A stretch of 14,455 nt of DNA, taken from Promethearchaeota archaeon. Its GTDB lineage: Archaea; Asgardarchaeota; Lokiarchaeia; Sigyniarchaeales; SOKP01. Position 1 is the stretch's first letter. Every line of letters begins with the position of its first letter. A model generated the notes under the pieces. The model made no database searches and was not told where the DNA came from. It saw nothing but the letters and a program-made list of their open reading frames with translations. The position numbers and the translations under genes were made by a program. Of the stretch, positions 7,649-14,455 are shown piece after piece. The stretch is from positions 1-14,455 of the forward strand of contig JAUWHL010000098.1 of assembly GCA_030605895.1 (NCBI GenBank). The letters are read 5' to 3'.

Positions 7649-8782
7649 TTAGTGTTGTATCCAAATTGCAACCTCATCAGCATCCCAAGCTGTGCCTAAT
7701 ACATCAATATCAGAATCACCATCAATATCTATCGCAGAACAAGCGACAGCACCATCAAAATTATTTGCAATTATATGTTCAGAAAATCCTTGATTTCCAT
7801 AATTTTCAAACCAACTTATTTTATCTGATAAATAGGCCACACCAATGATATCAAAATCTCCATCTTTATCGAGATCAATAGGAAAAACAGTATTAGGTCC
7901 ATCAATTTCAGAGACTATATGGCGAATAAACGTTAAATTACCAATATTTTCAAACCAATCATTAGTATTATCTGTTGCTGAAGTGGAGCAAATATCAATA
8001 TCTCCATCATTGTCCATATCTATAGGTTTTAGATCATGAACACGACCATAATTAGTTGTAAGTTCTTTTTTAGTAAAATTTTGATTACCATCATTTTCCC
8101 AACAGCACATTTCTCCTATATGGATTGAAGAAGTAGAACCGGTAATAATATCAATATCATTATCATTATCTAAATCTGCGGCAAAAATAGAACCGTGACC
8201 TTGATTAGAAATTTCAGGGTACCCCATTGAGATTTCATGTTCGGTAAAACTTTGATTACCATTATTCTCCCACCAAGTAACTTCTTCAGTTCCAGTACTA
8301 AGAAGATCAATGTCACCATCAAGATCAACATCATAACTGTTAATGCTATACGGAGATTCATAATTAGTGATGATTGAATGTTTCACAAAATTTGAATTGT
8401 TATTTTCCCACCAAGCGAGTTCATCAGTATAAGAACTTGGTCCCAAGACATCTGGATCTCCATCTAAATCTATATCACCTATATTAATAAAATAAACTCC
8501 GGCAAAATTATCAGTAATAATATGTTTAGTAAAATTTAATTCATTATTTTCCCACCATGCAATATCACCAAGAGCATATGATGCCGATATCACATCAATA
8601 TCTCCATCACCATCAACGTCAACTCCAAATATCACCCCAGCCTCTTCAAAATTACTGTCTAATATAATCTTTGTAAATCTAAGTTCATTTGAGAGTTTTA
8701 AAAAGATTAAACCCAAGCTGATTCCAATAGTTGCACCAGCTACAATGCCAACAATAATAAATATTTGCAGAATTTTCTTCAT
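7649..8782 (-). CDS. Membrane-anchored FG-GAP/VCBS seven-bladed beta-propeller
   Basis: A 377-residue protein with an N-terminal anchor (MKKILQIFIIVGIVAGATIGISLG, no clear cleavage site) and an extracellular domain of seven FG-GAP/VCBS repeats. Numbering from a GTG at 8794, the calcium-binding loops of the D-x-D-x-D-G-D-x-D type start at residues 59, 107, 155, 207, 259, 307 and 356, so the spacing is 48-52 residues. Most blades also carry a WWEN, WFEN or similar strand followed by xxFTKH. Seven repeats are what an integrin-alpha-like propeller needs, so the fold looks complete and makes up nearly the entire ectodomain. The propeller probably binds protein or glycan with calcium. I prefer ATG at 8782, because AGTGAT lies seven bases before it and matches the anti-Shine-Dalgarno; the GTG at 8794 is part of that site. 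An adjacent Cys pair (230-231) is odd for a surface protein. Its ligand is unknown. Confidence 0.85.
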   Translation of the reverse strand: MKKILQIFIIVGIVAGATIGISLGLIFLKLSNELRFTKIILDSNFEEAGVIFGVDVDGDGDIDVISASYALGDIAWWENNELNFTKHIITDNFAGVYFINIGDIDLDGDPDVLGPSSYTDELAWWENNNSNFVKHSIITNYESPYSINSYDVDLDGDIDLLSTGTEEVTWWENNGNQSFTEHEISMGYPEISNQGHGSIFAADLDNDNDIDIITGSTSSIHIGEMCCWENDGNQNFTKKELTTNYGRVHDLKPIDMDNDGDIDICSTSATDNTNDWFENIGNLTFIRHIVSEIDGPNTVFPIDLDKDGDFDIIGVAYLSDKISWFENYGNQGFSEHIIANNFDGAVACSAIDIDGDSDIDVLGTAWDADEVAIWIQH

Positions 8783-8996
8783 GAATAAAATCACTTTACT
8801 TGTTATTAATTAATAATTTATTCTTTTTTATTTACGGAAAATAAATCAATTTTATTTCAAAATGGATTAATAGGCTTTAGATTCAAATATATATAATTCT
8901 TACTATATCAACCCAAACATTTTTTAATATCCTAACTAAAAATAACATTTTTAGCTTTTATATCGATTTTTAAAATTTGCCGAAAAAGAGAGATCT

Positions 8997-9004
8997 AAAA
9001 AAAA
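8997..9004 (-). terminator. T8 terminator of the Fae-Hps gene
   Basis: Eight A on the plus strand give T8 on the minus strand, about 30 nt after the TGA stop at 9034. This is consistent with archaeal T-run termination and separates the gene from the propeller gene downstream. Confidence 0.4.
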
Positions 9005-9033
9005 TTAAGGATATTATCGCAAATTAGGATGTC

Positions 9034-10320
9034 TCAATCCCATGTAGCCTTCTTTACTTCGTTATCATCGTCTTCCGTATGAATTCGCTTTAGATCGATG
9101 TCTTGATAACCTGGGAGAACACTTAGTATTCTTCTCATAGCAAATCTAACGTCTTTAGCTGATGCGATAAAGCGTCCTACTATTAAAATATCAGCTCCAG
9201 CCTCCAATGCATATGCTGCAGAATTTGGTTCAATACCTCCAGCAACAGCAACCAGTACTCTATCCTTACCTGAAGCTTTCTTTTTACTTGCGTACAATTC
9301 TTTAATTTTTGGAGCTAATGTCCATCTCTGCCGTTGTTGAGCGTCAGGGGATTTATCTCCTGCTGCAGATTGCTCGACATCGATACCTCTATGAATTATC
9401 ACGACATCTGGTATTTGTTTTAAGGAACTTAGCTTCTCAATAGGATCTTGAACTTCCATTGTATCAACAAACGCATGAATTCCGAGTCGTTGAGCTTCTA
9501 AAATAAACTTATCGAGTGAGGCCGTAGCAGCTAAACCACTTGCTACAACTCCATCGGCAGTCGCGTCAAAAGCAAAATCAACTTCTAATTTTCCAACATC
9601 TAAAGTTTTTAAATCAGCAACAATAAATTTTTCCCTCGCAACTTCACGAATTTTCTTAATCGATTCAACACCATATTTCTTGAGAAATGGCGTTCCAACT
9701 TCTAGTATGATACGATCACTCTTTGGGAGTTCCTTTACAACTTTAATTTGTTTTTCTATATTTGGCGCGTCTAACGCTACTTGTACGTATGGGGGACGCC
9801 AGAGTCTAGGTACTCGTATACCCGCAACTGGGTGTTTAGCGCGGTCTTTATCATAAAATATCTTTTCGATTGGAGGATACTTTTTAAGAGCTCTCTGAAT
9901 TGCTAATTTTGTGGCACCATAATTATATTGATAGATTTTTCGGTAATCGGTAGCCTCAGGATGTATAAATACACTTACAATTATTACCCAATCATCCAAT
10001 TTATTCATTGGGATTAAACCTTCTTCTACACCATCAGCAATACCTTTTGCTACTGCTGCCTGAGCTGGACCAAATATTTTGTTAGCATCTGCCATATCCG
10101 ATATCGTAACTTTCGGTACTATAAGACTCACTGGTTTAGATAAAAGATTAGGTCTAATTGCAGCAAGAAGTCCTCCGTGTCCTTTTGAGGGAGTACTTAA
10201 CGCATTCGCGAAAGAGATACCTACAGGTCCATCTTTTGAACCAATAATTAAATCTACATGAGCTAGGTTAGGAGCCTCCCCTATCAGTGCTTCTCCGATA
10301 AAATACTCAATTTTAGCCAT
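9034..10320 (-). CDS. fae-hps: Bifunctional formaldehyde-activating enzyme / 3-hexulose-6-phosphate synthase
   Basis: A cytoplasmic fusion enzyme known mainly from archaea. Residues 1-165 are Fae, which condenses formaldehyde with tetrahydromethanopterin: GEALIGEAPNLAHVDLIIG (9-27) contains the conserved active-site His (H21), followed by GPVG and FANALSTPSKGHGG. Residues 175-405 are Hps, an OMP-decarboxylase-fold barrel that interconverts ribulose-5-phosphate plus formaldehyde with hexulose-6-phosphate: EVGTP (207-211), catalytic D236-x-K238-x-x-D241 in VADLKTLDVGK, DTMEV (286-290), IHRGID (309-314), and phosphate-binding VAGGI (359-363) and VGR (381-383). All key residues are present and 428 residues is close to the family's usual length. 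A short acidic tail (TEDDDNE) follows. In archaea lacking the oxidative pentose pathway, Hps supplies ribulose-5-phosphate and Fae captures the released formaldehyde. AAGGAAA about eight bases before ATG is the ribosome binding site. A hand count of 25 G+C in 60 bases (9061-9120) shows higher GC than most of the window, suggesting high expression. No isomerase (Phi) gene is adjacent. Confidence 0.95.
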   Translation of the reverse strand: MAKIEYFIGEALIGEAPNLAHVDLIIGSKDGPVGISFANALSTPSKGHGGLLAAIRPNLLSKPVSLIVPKVTISDMADANKIFGPAQAAVAKGIADGVEEGLIPMNKLDDWVIIVSVFIHPEATDYRKIYQYNYGATKLAIQRALKKYPPIEKIFYDKDRAKHPVAGIRVPRLWRPPYVQVALDAPNIEKQIKVVKELPKSDRIILEVGTPFLKKYGVESIKKIREVAREKFIVADLKTLDVGKLEVDFAFDATADGVVASGLAATASLDKFILEAQRLGIHAFVDTMEVQDPIEKLSSLKQIPDVVIIHRGIDVEQSAAGDKSPDAQQRQRWTLAPKIKELYASKKKASGKDRVLVAVAGGIEPNSAAYALEAGADILIVGRFIASAKDVRFAMRRILSVLPGYQDIDLKRIHTEDDDNEVKKATWD

Positions 10321-10398
10321 ACGAATTTCCTTTTTAAATTTTTTATTGTTTCTTTTTATAATTTTGTAGAGTTTATTTATTTATAATGGTGTGTTTCA

Positions 10399-10425
10399 TA
10401 GATAATATAAAAAAATGCTTATCTA
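10399..10425 (-). promoter_or_regulatory. Inverted repeat flanking a TATA-like element upstream of fae-hps
   Basis: Perfect 7-bp arms (TAGATAA at 10399-10405 and TTATCTA at 10419-10425) enclose a sequence that reads TTTTTTTATA on the minus strand, a plausible TATA box. Initiation about 25 bases further on would leave a leader of some 60 nt. The arms could be an operator covering the TATA box. The site is short and could be coincidental. Confidence 0.35.
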
Positions 10426-10525
10426 CATTATTCTAGAGTTAATCTTCTATTAATAAAATTATTGATCGGAATTTATATCAGATTGAATTGAGGATGCTTC
10501 ATACCTAAAAATATAACATGCGTAC

Positions 10526-11893
10526 CTAACTATATATTTGAAGCACCATCTTCCACATTCCTAAATCTAAATATTTTTTTCTTGGTCTTAAATAATACAT
10601 CAAGTAAAACTTTAGCACCCATCTTTCTAAGTTTTCTTTATGTTTTATGATTTGTTTTCCCGAAGTATAATTAAAGTAATTGAAATCCATGATTAAATCT
10701 TCTTTTACGTATTTTTCATAAATTTTTGTTCCTGGTAGAGGGATTAAAATTCTGAAAGCTACTATTGTAGGATCCATCTTTTTAGCAAACTGTATCGTTG
10801 CATTCAAATCAGACTTTGTTTCTTCTATATACCCTAACATAAAGAAAGCAGTAAAAAAAATTCCTTTTTTCTTTAATCTCTCAGCAGATTTTAGAACATC
10901 CTTTTTTTTTATTTGCTTGTTGTAGGATTTCAGAATTTTTTCAGAACCTGACTCAACACCTAAAAACAAATGAATACAGCCAGATTTTTTCAATAAGTCC
11001 AATATATTTTCACTAATATTCGCTATAGTATCGACTCTAGCATTTGAATCCCAATAAATTTTAATTCCTTCTTCTATTATCTTATTGCAAATTTCTTTTA
11101 TTCTTTCGATAGACACCATAAAATTATCATCAACAAAAAAAACCATTGGTCTCTTCCCTTCTGGGCCACCCACCTTTTTTACGTTGGGATAGTTTTTAAT
11201 TACTTCTTTAATCTCTTCAATAATATTCGTTGCGGATCTATATCTCCATTTTAACCCATCTTTTCCGGAAACTTGGCAAAATGTACATCCAAAAGGACAT
11301 CCCCTTGAAGTTATAATGGTAAAAGCATGAGTTCCATATTTTTCAAGGGGTACCAAATGTCTTGCTGGAAAAGGTAATTTATCCAAATCTGCGATAAACT
11401 TCCGAGATTTATTTTTAATGATTTTTCCGTCTTTTTTATAGCTAATCCCATTGATATCATCAAGATTCTGCTCCCCCTTAATAGTTCTAACAATTTCATT
11501 AAGAATTTCTTCACCTTCTCCCCTCACAACGATATCAAAATTAGATTCATTTAAGATTTCCTCATCGGAAAAAGTAGCATGTGGACCCCCAATAACCAAG
11601 GGGATGTTAAAGTTCGATTTAATTAATCTCGCTAACCTGTAAGCTTCATAAATAGATGCAGTAATAGAGGTAATACCGATTACTATAGGGTTTTTTTCTT
11701 TAATTACTTGTAAAATATTTTTATTTTTTAATGCTTTAATGTTTAGATCAAGAATTTCAACCTTAAATCCCTCCTTTTCCAAATATGATGCCAAAGATAA
11801 TAAACTAAGAACAGGAAACTTAATTTTATCTCTATATGAAGCTATTGTAATTCTTTTTCTCTGATAAGGATTAATTAATAGTACGTCTATCAT
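10526..11893 (-). CDS. Radical SAM protein with cobalamin-binding-like N-terminal domain
   Basis: A 455-residue protein of the BchE-like/B12-binding radical SAM class. Residues 1-140 form a Rossmann-like domain (DVLLINPYQ at 3-11, LASYLEKEGFKVEILDLN at 34-51, VIGITSITAS at 71-80, IGGPHATFSDEEIL at 101-114). The canonical DxHxxG cobalamin-ligand motif is absent, which is common in this class. Residues 190-395 are the radical SAM barrel: cluster motif C199-x3-C203-x2-C206 (RGCPFGCTFC), VDDNF (254-258), GVESGSE (312-318), FMLGYIEET (351-359) and PLPGTKIYE (385-393). The last 60 residues are basic and aromatic. Members methylate unactivated carbons or build cyclic lipids, tetrapyrroles and antibiotics; the substrate cannot be read here. 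The ATG at 11893 has no clear Shine-Dalgarno. The gene is probably transcribed alone, with gaps of 205 and 176 bp on either side. An inverted repeat lies in its upstream region. Confidence 0.88.
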   Translation of the reverse strand: MIDVLLINPYQRKRITIASYRDKIKFPVLSLLSLASYLEKEGFKVEILDLNIKALKNKNILQVIKEKNPIVIGITSITASIYEAYRLARLIKSNFNIPLVIGGPHATFSDEEILNESNFDIVVRGEGEEILNEIVRTIKGEQNLDDINGISYKKDGKIIKNKSRKFIADLDKLPFPARHLVPLEKYGTHAFTIITSRGCPFGCTFCQVSGKDGLKWRYRSATNIIEEIKEVIKNYPNVKKVGGPEGKRPMVFFVDDNFMVSIERIKEICNKIIEEGIKIYWDSNARVDTIANISENILDLLKKSGCIHLFLGVESGSEKILKSYNKQIKKKDVLKSAERLKKKGIFFTAFFMLGYIEETKSDLNATIQFAKKMDPTIVAFRILIPLPGTKIYEKYVKEDLIMDFNYFNYTSGKQIIKHKENLERWVLKFYLMYYLRPRKKYLDLGMWKMVLQIYS

Positions 11894-11928
11894 ATTTTGT
11901 AGGGATTTGGATTTATTTTCCAGACGTT

Positions 11929-11962
11929 TAATTTTACAATTTTATAAACTTTTGTAAAATTA
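11929..11962 (-). promoter_or_regulatory. 11-bp inverted repeat upstream of the radical SAM gene
   Basis: The arms TAATTTTACAA (11929-11939) and TTGTAAAATTA (11952-11962) are perfect reverse complements around a 12-nt spacer. A minus-strand TATA-like stretch (TATATAAAATATA, about 11960-11972) overlaps its upstream edge. That would put the initiation site inside the repeat and give a leader of roughly 45 nt to the ATG at 11893. It may be an operator. The arms are mostly A and T, so a chance match is possible. Confidence 0.4.
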
Positions 11963-12035
11963 TATTTTATATAGAATATAAGAGTATGTAAAAAAGTCAT
12001 ATATGATAAATATTTTCTCGTGCTTTGTATAAACT

Positions 12036-12060
12036 AAAAAATATTAATAGAAAATAAAAA
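12036..12060 (-). terminator. T-rich terminator of the polytopic membrane-protein gene
   Basis: On the minus strand this tract reads as T5, T4 and T6 runs beginning about 10 nt after the TAA stop at 12070. It fits archaeal T-run termination. Confidence 0.4.
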
Positions 12061-12069
12061 TAGGGGAAT

Positions 12070-12927
12070 TTATAGGGATTTATGCTTAAGTTTATTCCAG
12101 ATATAACCATGTCCATCGAATAAAATAAAGATGGCTATAGACGATATTATTAAGCAGAAAATTAATAAATCTACATCTGTCGGAACATGTCCGAATAATA
12201 TTTCCAAATTAATTACAAAGTTGCTCATCCAAGGCCAAGCCCCGGGTAGAGGTTGCCCATTTAAGAAGAAGTAAAAGAAATCTTCAAGAGTGCTATATTG
12301 TAAAAGCGTTCCCGCAACAAAGATATTCCAACTCTGTCTTTTAGAGCCACCACCTAATTTCCAACCAATCGCAATAATGAGATAAAAAAATGTCATTAAA
12401 AGACCCCAGAAGGATAAATAATACATTGTTTTATCAGTCACACCCGCATACCATAGATCATCAATAGTGGAATTAACAAGAAACCCTATAGGGGCTATGA
12501 TTGCAGCAAAAAGAATAAGCAATATCAGAATTCGATAATTAAACTTTTTTGGTTGAAGAAAAAAGGCTGGAATTAATCCAAATAATACTAATTGCACATA
12601 TAAGAAAAATCCTTGCGAAATTCCAAGAATGACATAAAAGACAATTGGTATCCCATTGGCGAACAAGAAGAGAATTATTCCGATTATGAACCATTTCTTA
12701 TCTGATTCTCCTCTTTCACTTTCCTTATTACCTGCAAGGTACATAAATCCAATAGGTAGTATTAATCCTAGACTTACTAAGCTAATTAACCATACAAGTC
12801 GTAATACTAATCCGACTTCTGAATGTTCTGCCGCCCAATCTACTTCTGCTGTTAATAAAATAACACCAATAAATATTCCTAGAACAATTATTTTTTTAAT
12901 CCAAGAATTAGAATTATTTTCAGACAT
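12070..12927 (-). CDS. Polytopic membrane protein of unknown function
   Basis: I do not recognise this 285-residue protein. It has seven or eight predicted transmembrane helices, at roughly 11-27, 43-64, 79-98, 106-124, 132-150, 167-190, 200-221 and 252-270. Conserved-looking polar or aromatic stretches at membrane edges include TAEVDWAAEHSEVG (26-39), DDLWYAG (156-162), LEDFFYFFLNGQPLPGAWPW (214-233) and FGHVPTDVDLL (245-255). They could line a pocket, but no catalytic motif or transporter signature is visible. There is no signal peptide and the C-terminal tail is basic. The ATG at 12927 is preceded by TGTGA with six bases between, a weak GGTGA-type Shine-Dalgarno. It diverges from the sulfotransferase gene and lies 176 bp upstream of the radical SAM gene, so co-transcription with the latter is possible but unproven. 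Confidence 0.75.
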   Translation of the reverse strand: MSENNSNSWIKKIIVLGIFIGVILLTAEVDWAAEHSEVGLVLRLVWLISLVSLGLILPIGFMYLAGNKESERGESDKKWFIIGIILFLFANGIPIVFYVILGISQGFFLYVQLVLFGLIPAFFLQPKKFNYRILILLILFAAIIAPIGFLVNSTIDDLWYAGVTDKTMYYLSFWGLLMTFFYLIIAIGWKLGGGSKRQSWNIFVAGTLLQYSTLEDFFYFFLNGQPLPGAWPWMSNFVINLEILFGHVPTDVDLLIFCLIISSIAIFILFDGHGYIWNKLKHKSL

Positions 12928-13123
12928 TTTAATTCACATGTTAATTTCTATATTAAATATTATGTTTATCACTGGATTATTAAACCAAATCTTGTGATGT
13001 TTAAATATTATCTGACAATTTAAATAAATGTTACAAAAACTTTCATAAATAAGTCAAATTTTCATCTTTATAATAAAAAAAAATTAAAATTGAGAATTCT
13101 GGTTTAGCATCAAATATAATGAA

Positions 13124-14257
13124 ATGATAAAAATAAAATCAAGAGAAAGTGGTTCATTTAAGCTTCCAGTATTGGGATATGCTGCTTATGGCGTTAATAA
13201 ATTTTTTGATAAGTTTAAATTACTTTCTTTTTTCCTTGATAAATTGGAAACTATAGCGCTACACGATGATATTGATAAACTCAGAATCGAAAAACCAATT
13301 TATATAACTGGTCTTGCTCGTGCTGGAACGACAATTATTTTAGAAATGTTAAGTAAGCACTCAGATGTCGCAACACACCAATATAAACATATTCTTATGC
13401 CATATCTTCCTTACTTGTTTAGTATGATAACAAGTATAGTTAAAATTTATATAAAACCTTTTGAAAGGTTCCATAAGGATGGTATAATCGTTACACGTGA
13501 GAGTCCTGAAGCAGTAGAAGAAATAATTTGGCGTAAATTTTTTGACAACAACCATAACGAAAATATTTCTAATATAATAGGCGGGGATGCTTCCAATCCT
13601 AAATTTGAGAAATTTTATCAAACCCATATTCGAAAACTCATTCTTAATCAAAATCGTTCTCGTTATTTAGCTAAAAATAATTATCATGTTACAAGATTGG
13701 AATATCTGCTTCGTCTTTTTCCAAGTTCAAAATTTTTAATTATCATTCGTAATCCCATCGATCACATTGCTTCCCTAATTAAGCAAACAAAGTTATTTTT
13801 AAGGATGGAAAGGGAACACCCCCTTTTAATTGATTGGCTCAGAATTTCTGGACATAATGAATTTGGTCATCATCAATTGTGTATAAACGTAGGAAATACA
13901 GAACTCATTCATGAAATTCGTGAATTATGGAGTTTTAAAGAAACATATATAAAAGGTTGGGCTCATTATTGGAGATCCATCTATGATTTTATCGCTAATC
14001 AGCTTGATGTAAACAAGAAGCTAAAAAAAGCAACATTTATTGTTAAGTATGATGATTTATGTGAATCTCCAGGTAAGATAATAGATGAAATTCTGGAGCA
14101 TATCGAACTGCAAACAAAAAAATTTGAGACTATTAAAAAGTATTATATCGAACATTTGCATAAACCTACATATTATACTCCAAATTTTTCCCAGAAAGAT
14201 ATTGAAAATATTTCTGAAATTACAAAAGCAACTGCTGCTCGATTTGATCTCCATTGA
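13124..14257 (+). CDS. Sulfotransferase family protein (Sulfotransfer_3 type)
   Basis: A 377-residue cytoplasmic or membrane-associated enzyme that would transfer sulfate from 3'-phosphoadenosine-5'-phosphosulfate (PAPS) to a hydroxyl or amino acceptor. The 5'-phosphosulfate-binding loop is ITGLARAGTTIILEMLS (61-77). The 3'-phosphate-binding segment is LIIIRNPIDHIASL (205-218), with R209 and S217 the expected contacts. KYDDLCESPG (308-317) is the usual motif before the C-terminal helices. The length is typical of the bacterial and archaeal branch. Acceptor residues are too variable to name a substrate; archaeal surface glycans or lipids are plausible targets. The ATG at 13124 has no Shine-Dalgarno, so the mRNA may be leaderless or start weakly. 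No PAPS-synthesis gene (sulfurylase or APS kinase) is in the window. The T-poor downstream region suggests possible read-through into the next gene. Confidence 0.85.
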   Translation: MIKIKSRESGSFKLPVLGYAAYGVNKFFDKFKLLSFFLDKLETIALHDDIDKLRIEKPIYITGLARAGTTIILEMLSKHSDVATHQYKHILMPYLPYLFSMITSIVKIYIKPFERFHKDGIIVTRESPEAVEEIIWRKFFDNNHNENISNIIGGDASNPKFEKFYQTHIRKLILNQNRSRYLAKNNYHVTRLEYLLRLFPSSKFLIIIRNPIDHIASLIKQTKLFLRMEREHPLLIDWLRISGHNEFGHHQLCINVGNTELIHEIRELWSFKETYIKGWAHYWRSIYDFIANQLDVNKKLKKATFIVKYDDLCESPGKIIDEILEHIELQTKKFETIKKYYIEHLHKPTYYTPNFSQKDIENISEITKATAARFDLH

Positions 14258-14319
14258 CAATATAAGAGATAAAAATAAGATTTCAAGAATATATACAAAT
14301 CATTGATACCTAGCAAACT

Positions 14320-14351
14320 ATTTATATCAAAATTGACATTTATATCAAAAT
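14320..14351 (+). repeat. Two perfect 14-bp direct repeats (period 18)
   Basis: ATTTATATCAAAAT occurs at 14320-14333 and again at 14338-14351, separated only by TGAC. The second copy ends 40 bases before the ATG at 14392, and each contains a TTTATATC core resembling a TATA box. This looks like a tandem operator or doubled promoter element for the downstream gene. A 10-bp part (ATTTATATCA) also occurs at 10471-10480, in the gap upstream of fae-hps. Confidence 0.55.
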
Positions 14352-14391
14352 AAAAAAAATTACATCTTAAGCATTGAAGTGTGAAAAATAA

Positions 14392-14455
14392 ATGGTATAT
14401 ACGATTGCAAAAGGAGAATTTCCTAAGAAACCGGAATATGGTAATGTTTTAGAAG
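14392..14455 (+). CDS. 5' end of an unidentified gene (cut by window edge)
   Basis: The frame opens at ATG 14392 and stays open for 21 codons to the edge. The product begins MVYTIAKGEFPKKPEYGNVL, a soluble, Lys-rich start with no signal peptide. GAAGTGTGA about six bases upstream is a weak GGTGA-type ribosome binding site, and a tandem 14-bp repeat lies at the likely promoter. Too little is visible to assign a family. Confidence 0.5.
   Translation, partial: MVYTIAKGEFPKKPEYGNVLE

Noticed and set aside
7666..8039. Open frames opposite the propeller gene, including a Gln/His-rich one.
   Set aside because: They are the reverse reading of repeated GAT/GAC-rich calcium loops and carry no independent signal.
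9034..12927. A four-gene operon of propeller, Fae-Hps, radical SAM and membrane protein.
   Set aside because: Gaps of 176-251 bp, separate T-runs and TATA-like elements, and unrelated functions point to separate transcripts.
12656..12997. Plus-strand open frame of 113 codons opposite the polytopic membrane-protein gene.
   Set aside because: It is antisense to a well-supported membrane protein, its composition is the mirror of hydrophobic codons, and no ribosome binding site or domain is seen.

Overview
The window looks like a piece of archaeal chromosome that is very A+T rich. It holds eleven recognisable genes (one cut by the right edge), loosely packed with AT-rich gaps of roughly 40-330 bp. 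The archaeal assignment rests on four things: a fused Fae-Hps enzyme, a TrmB-type winged-helix protein, Shine-Dalgarno motifs of the GGTGA kind, and TATA-like promoter elements with T-run terminators. The TrmB/coiled-coil giant, the FG-GAP propeller, the surface proteins with a C-terminal anchor and the low GC are together reminiscent of Asgard (Lokiarchaeota-like) genomes. That narrower placement is inference, because no rRNA or signature protein is present. I see no rRNA, tRNA, CRISPR array, transposase or integrase.

Layout. 42-746 (-) encodes a small secreted, C-terminally anchored surface protein. It diverges, across a 325-bp AT-rich gap, from 1072-3327 (+), a 751-residue protein with a TrmB-like winged helix, about 500 residues of coiled coil and a TrmB/PLD-like C-terminal domain. 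3501-3764 (-) is a small unknown protein. 3999-5252 (+) is an MFS exporter. 5385-6641 (+) is a U32-family protein with an apparent iron-sulfur cysteine set. 6808-7605 (+) is a protein made of two nearly intact copies of a double helix-hairpin-helix unit. Next comes a run of four minus-strand genes: an N-anchored seven-bladed FG-GAP beta-propeller (7649-8782), Fae-Hps (9034-10320), a radical SAM protein with a cobalamin-binding-like N-terminus (10526-11893) and a polytopic membrane protein (12070-12927). At the right are a sulfotransferase (13124-14257, +) and the first 21 codons of another gene (14392 onward, +).

How the genes relate. Spacing suggests mostly single-gene transcription units, and I see no tight operon. 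Fae-Hps is the only clear central-metabolism gene. It links ribulose-5-phosphate/hexulose-6-phosphate exchange to capture of formaldehyde on tetrahydromethanopterin. No hexulose-phosphate isomerase or pterin-pathway gene lies beside it. The surface proteins, exporter and sulfotransferase suggest cell-envelope functions without forming a provable pathway.

Points most worth a second look: the modular 751-residue HTH/coiled-coil/PLD-like protein, whose C-terminal domain is encoded by DNA of strikingly higher GC; the perfect 14-bp tandem repeat just upstream of the right-edge gene; inverted repeats at the putative promoters of the Fae-Hps and radical SAM genes; the gap-free internal duplication in the HhH protein; and several genes whose longest reading frame appears to begin inside its own ribosome binding site.
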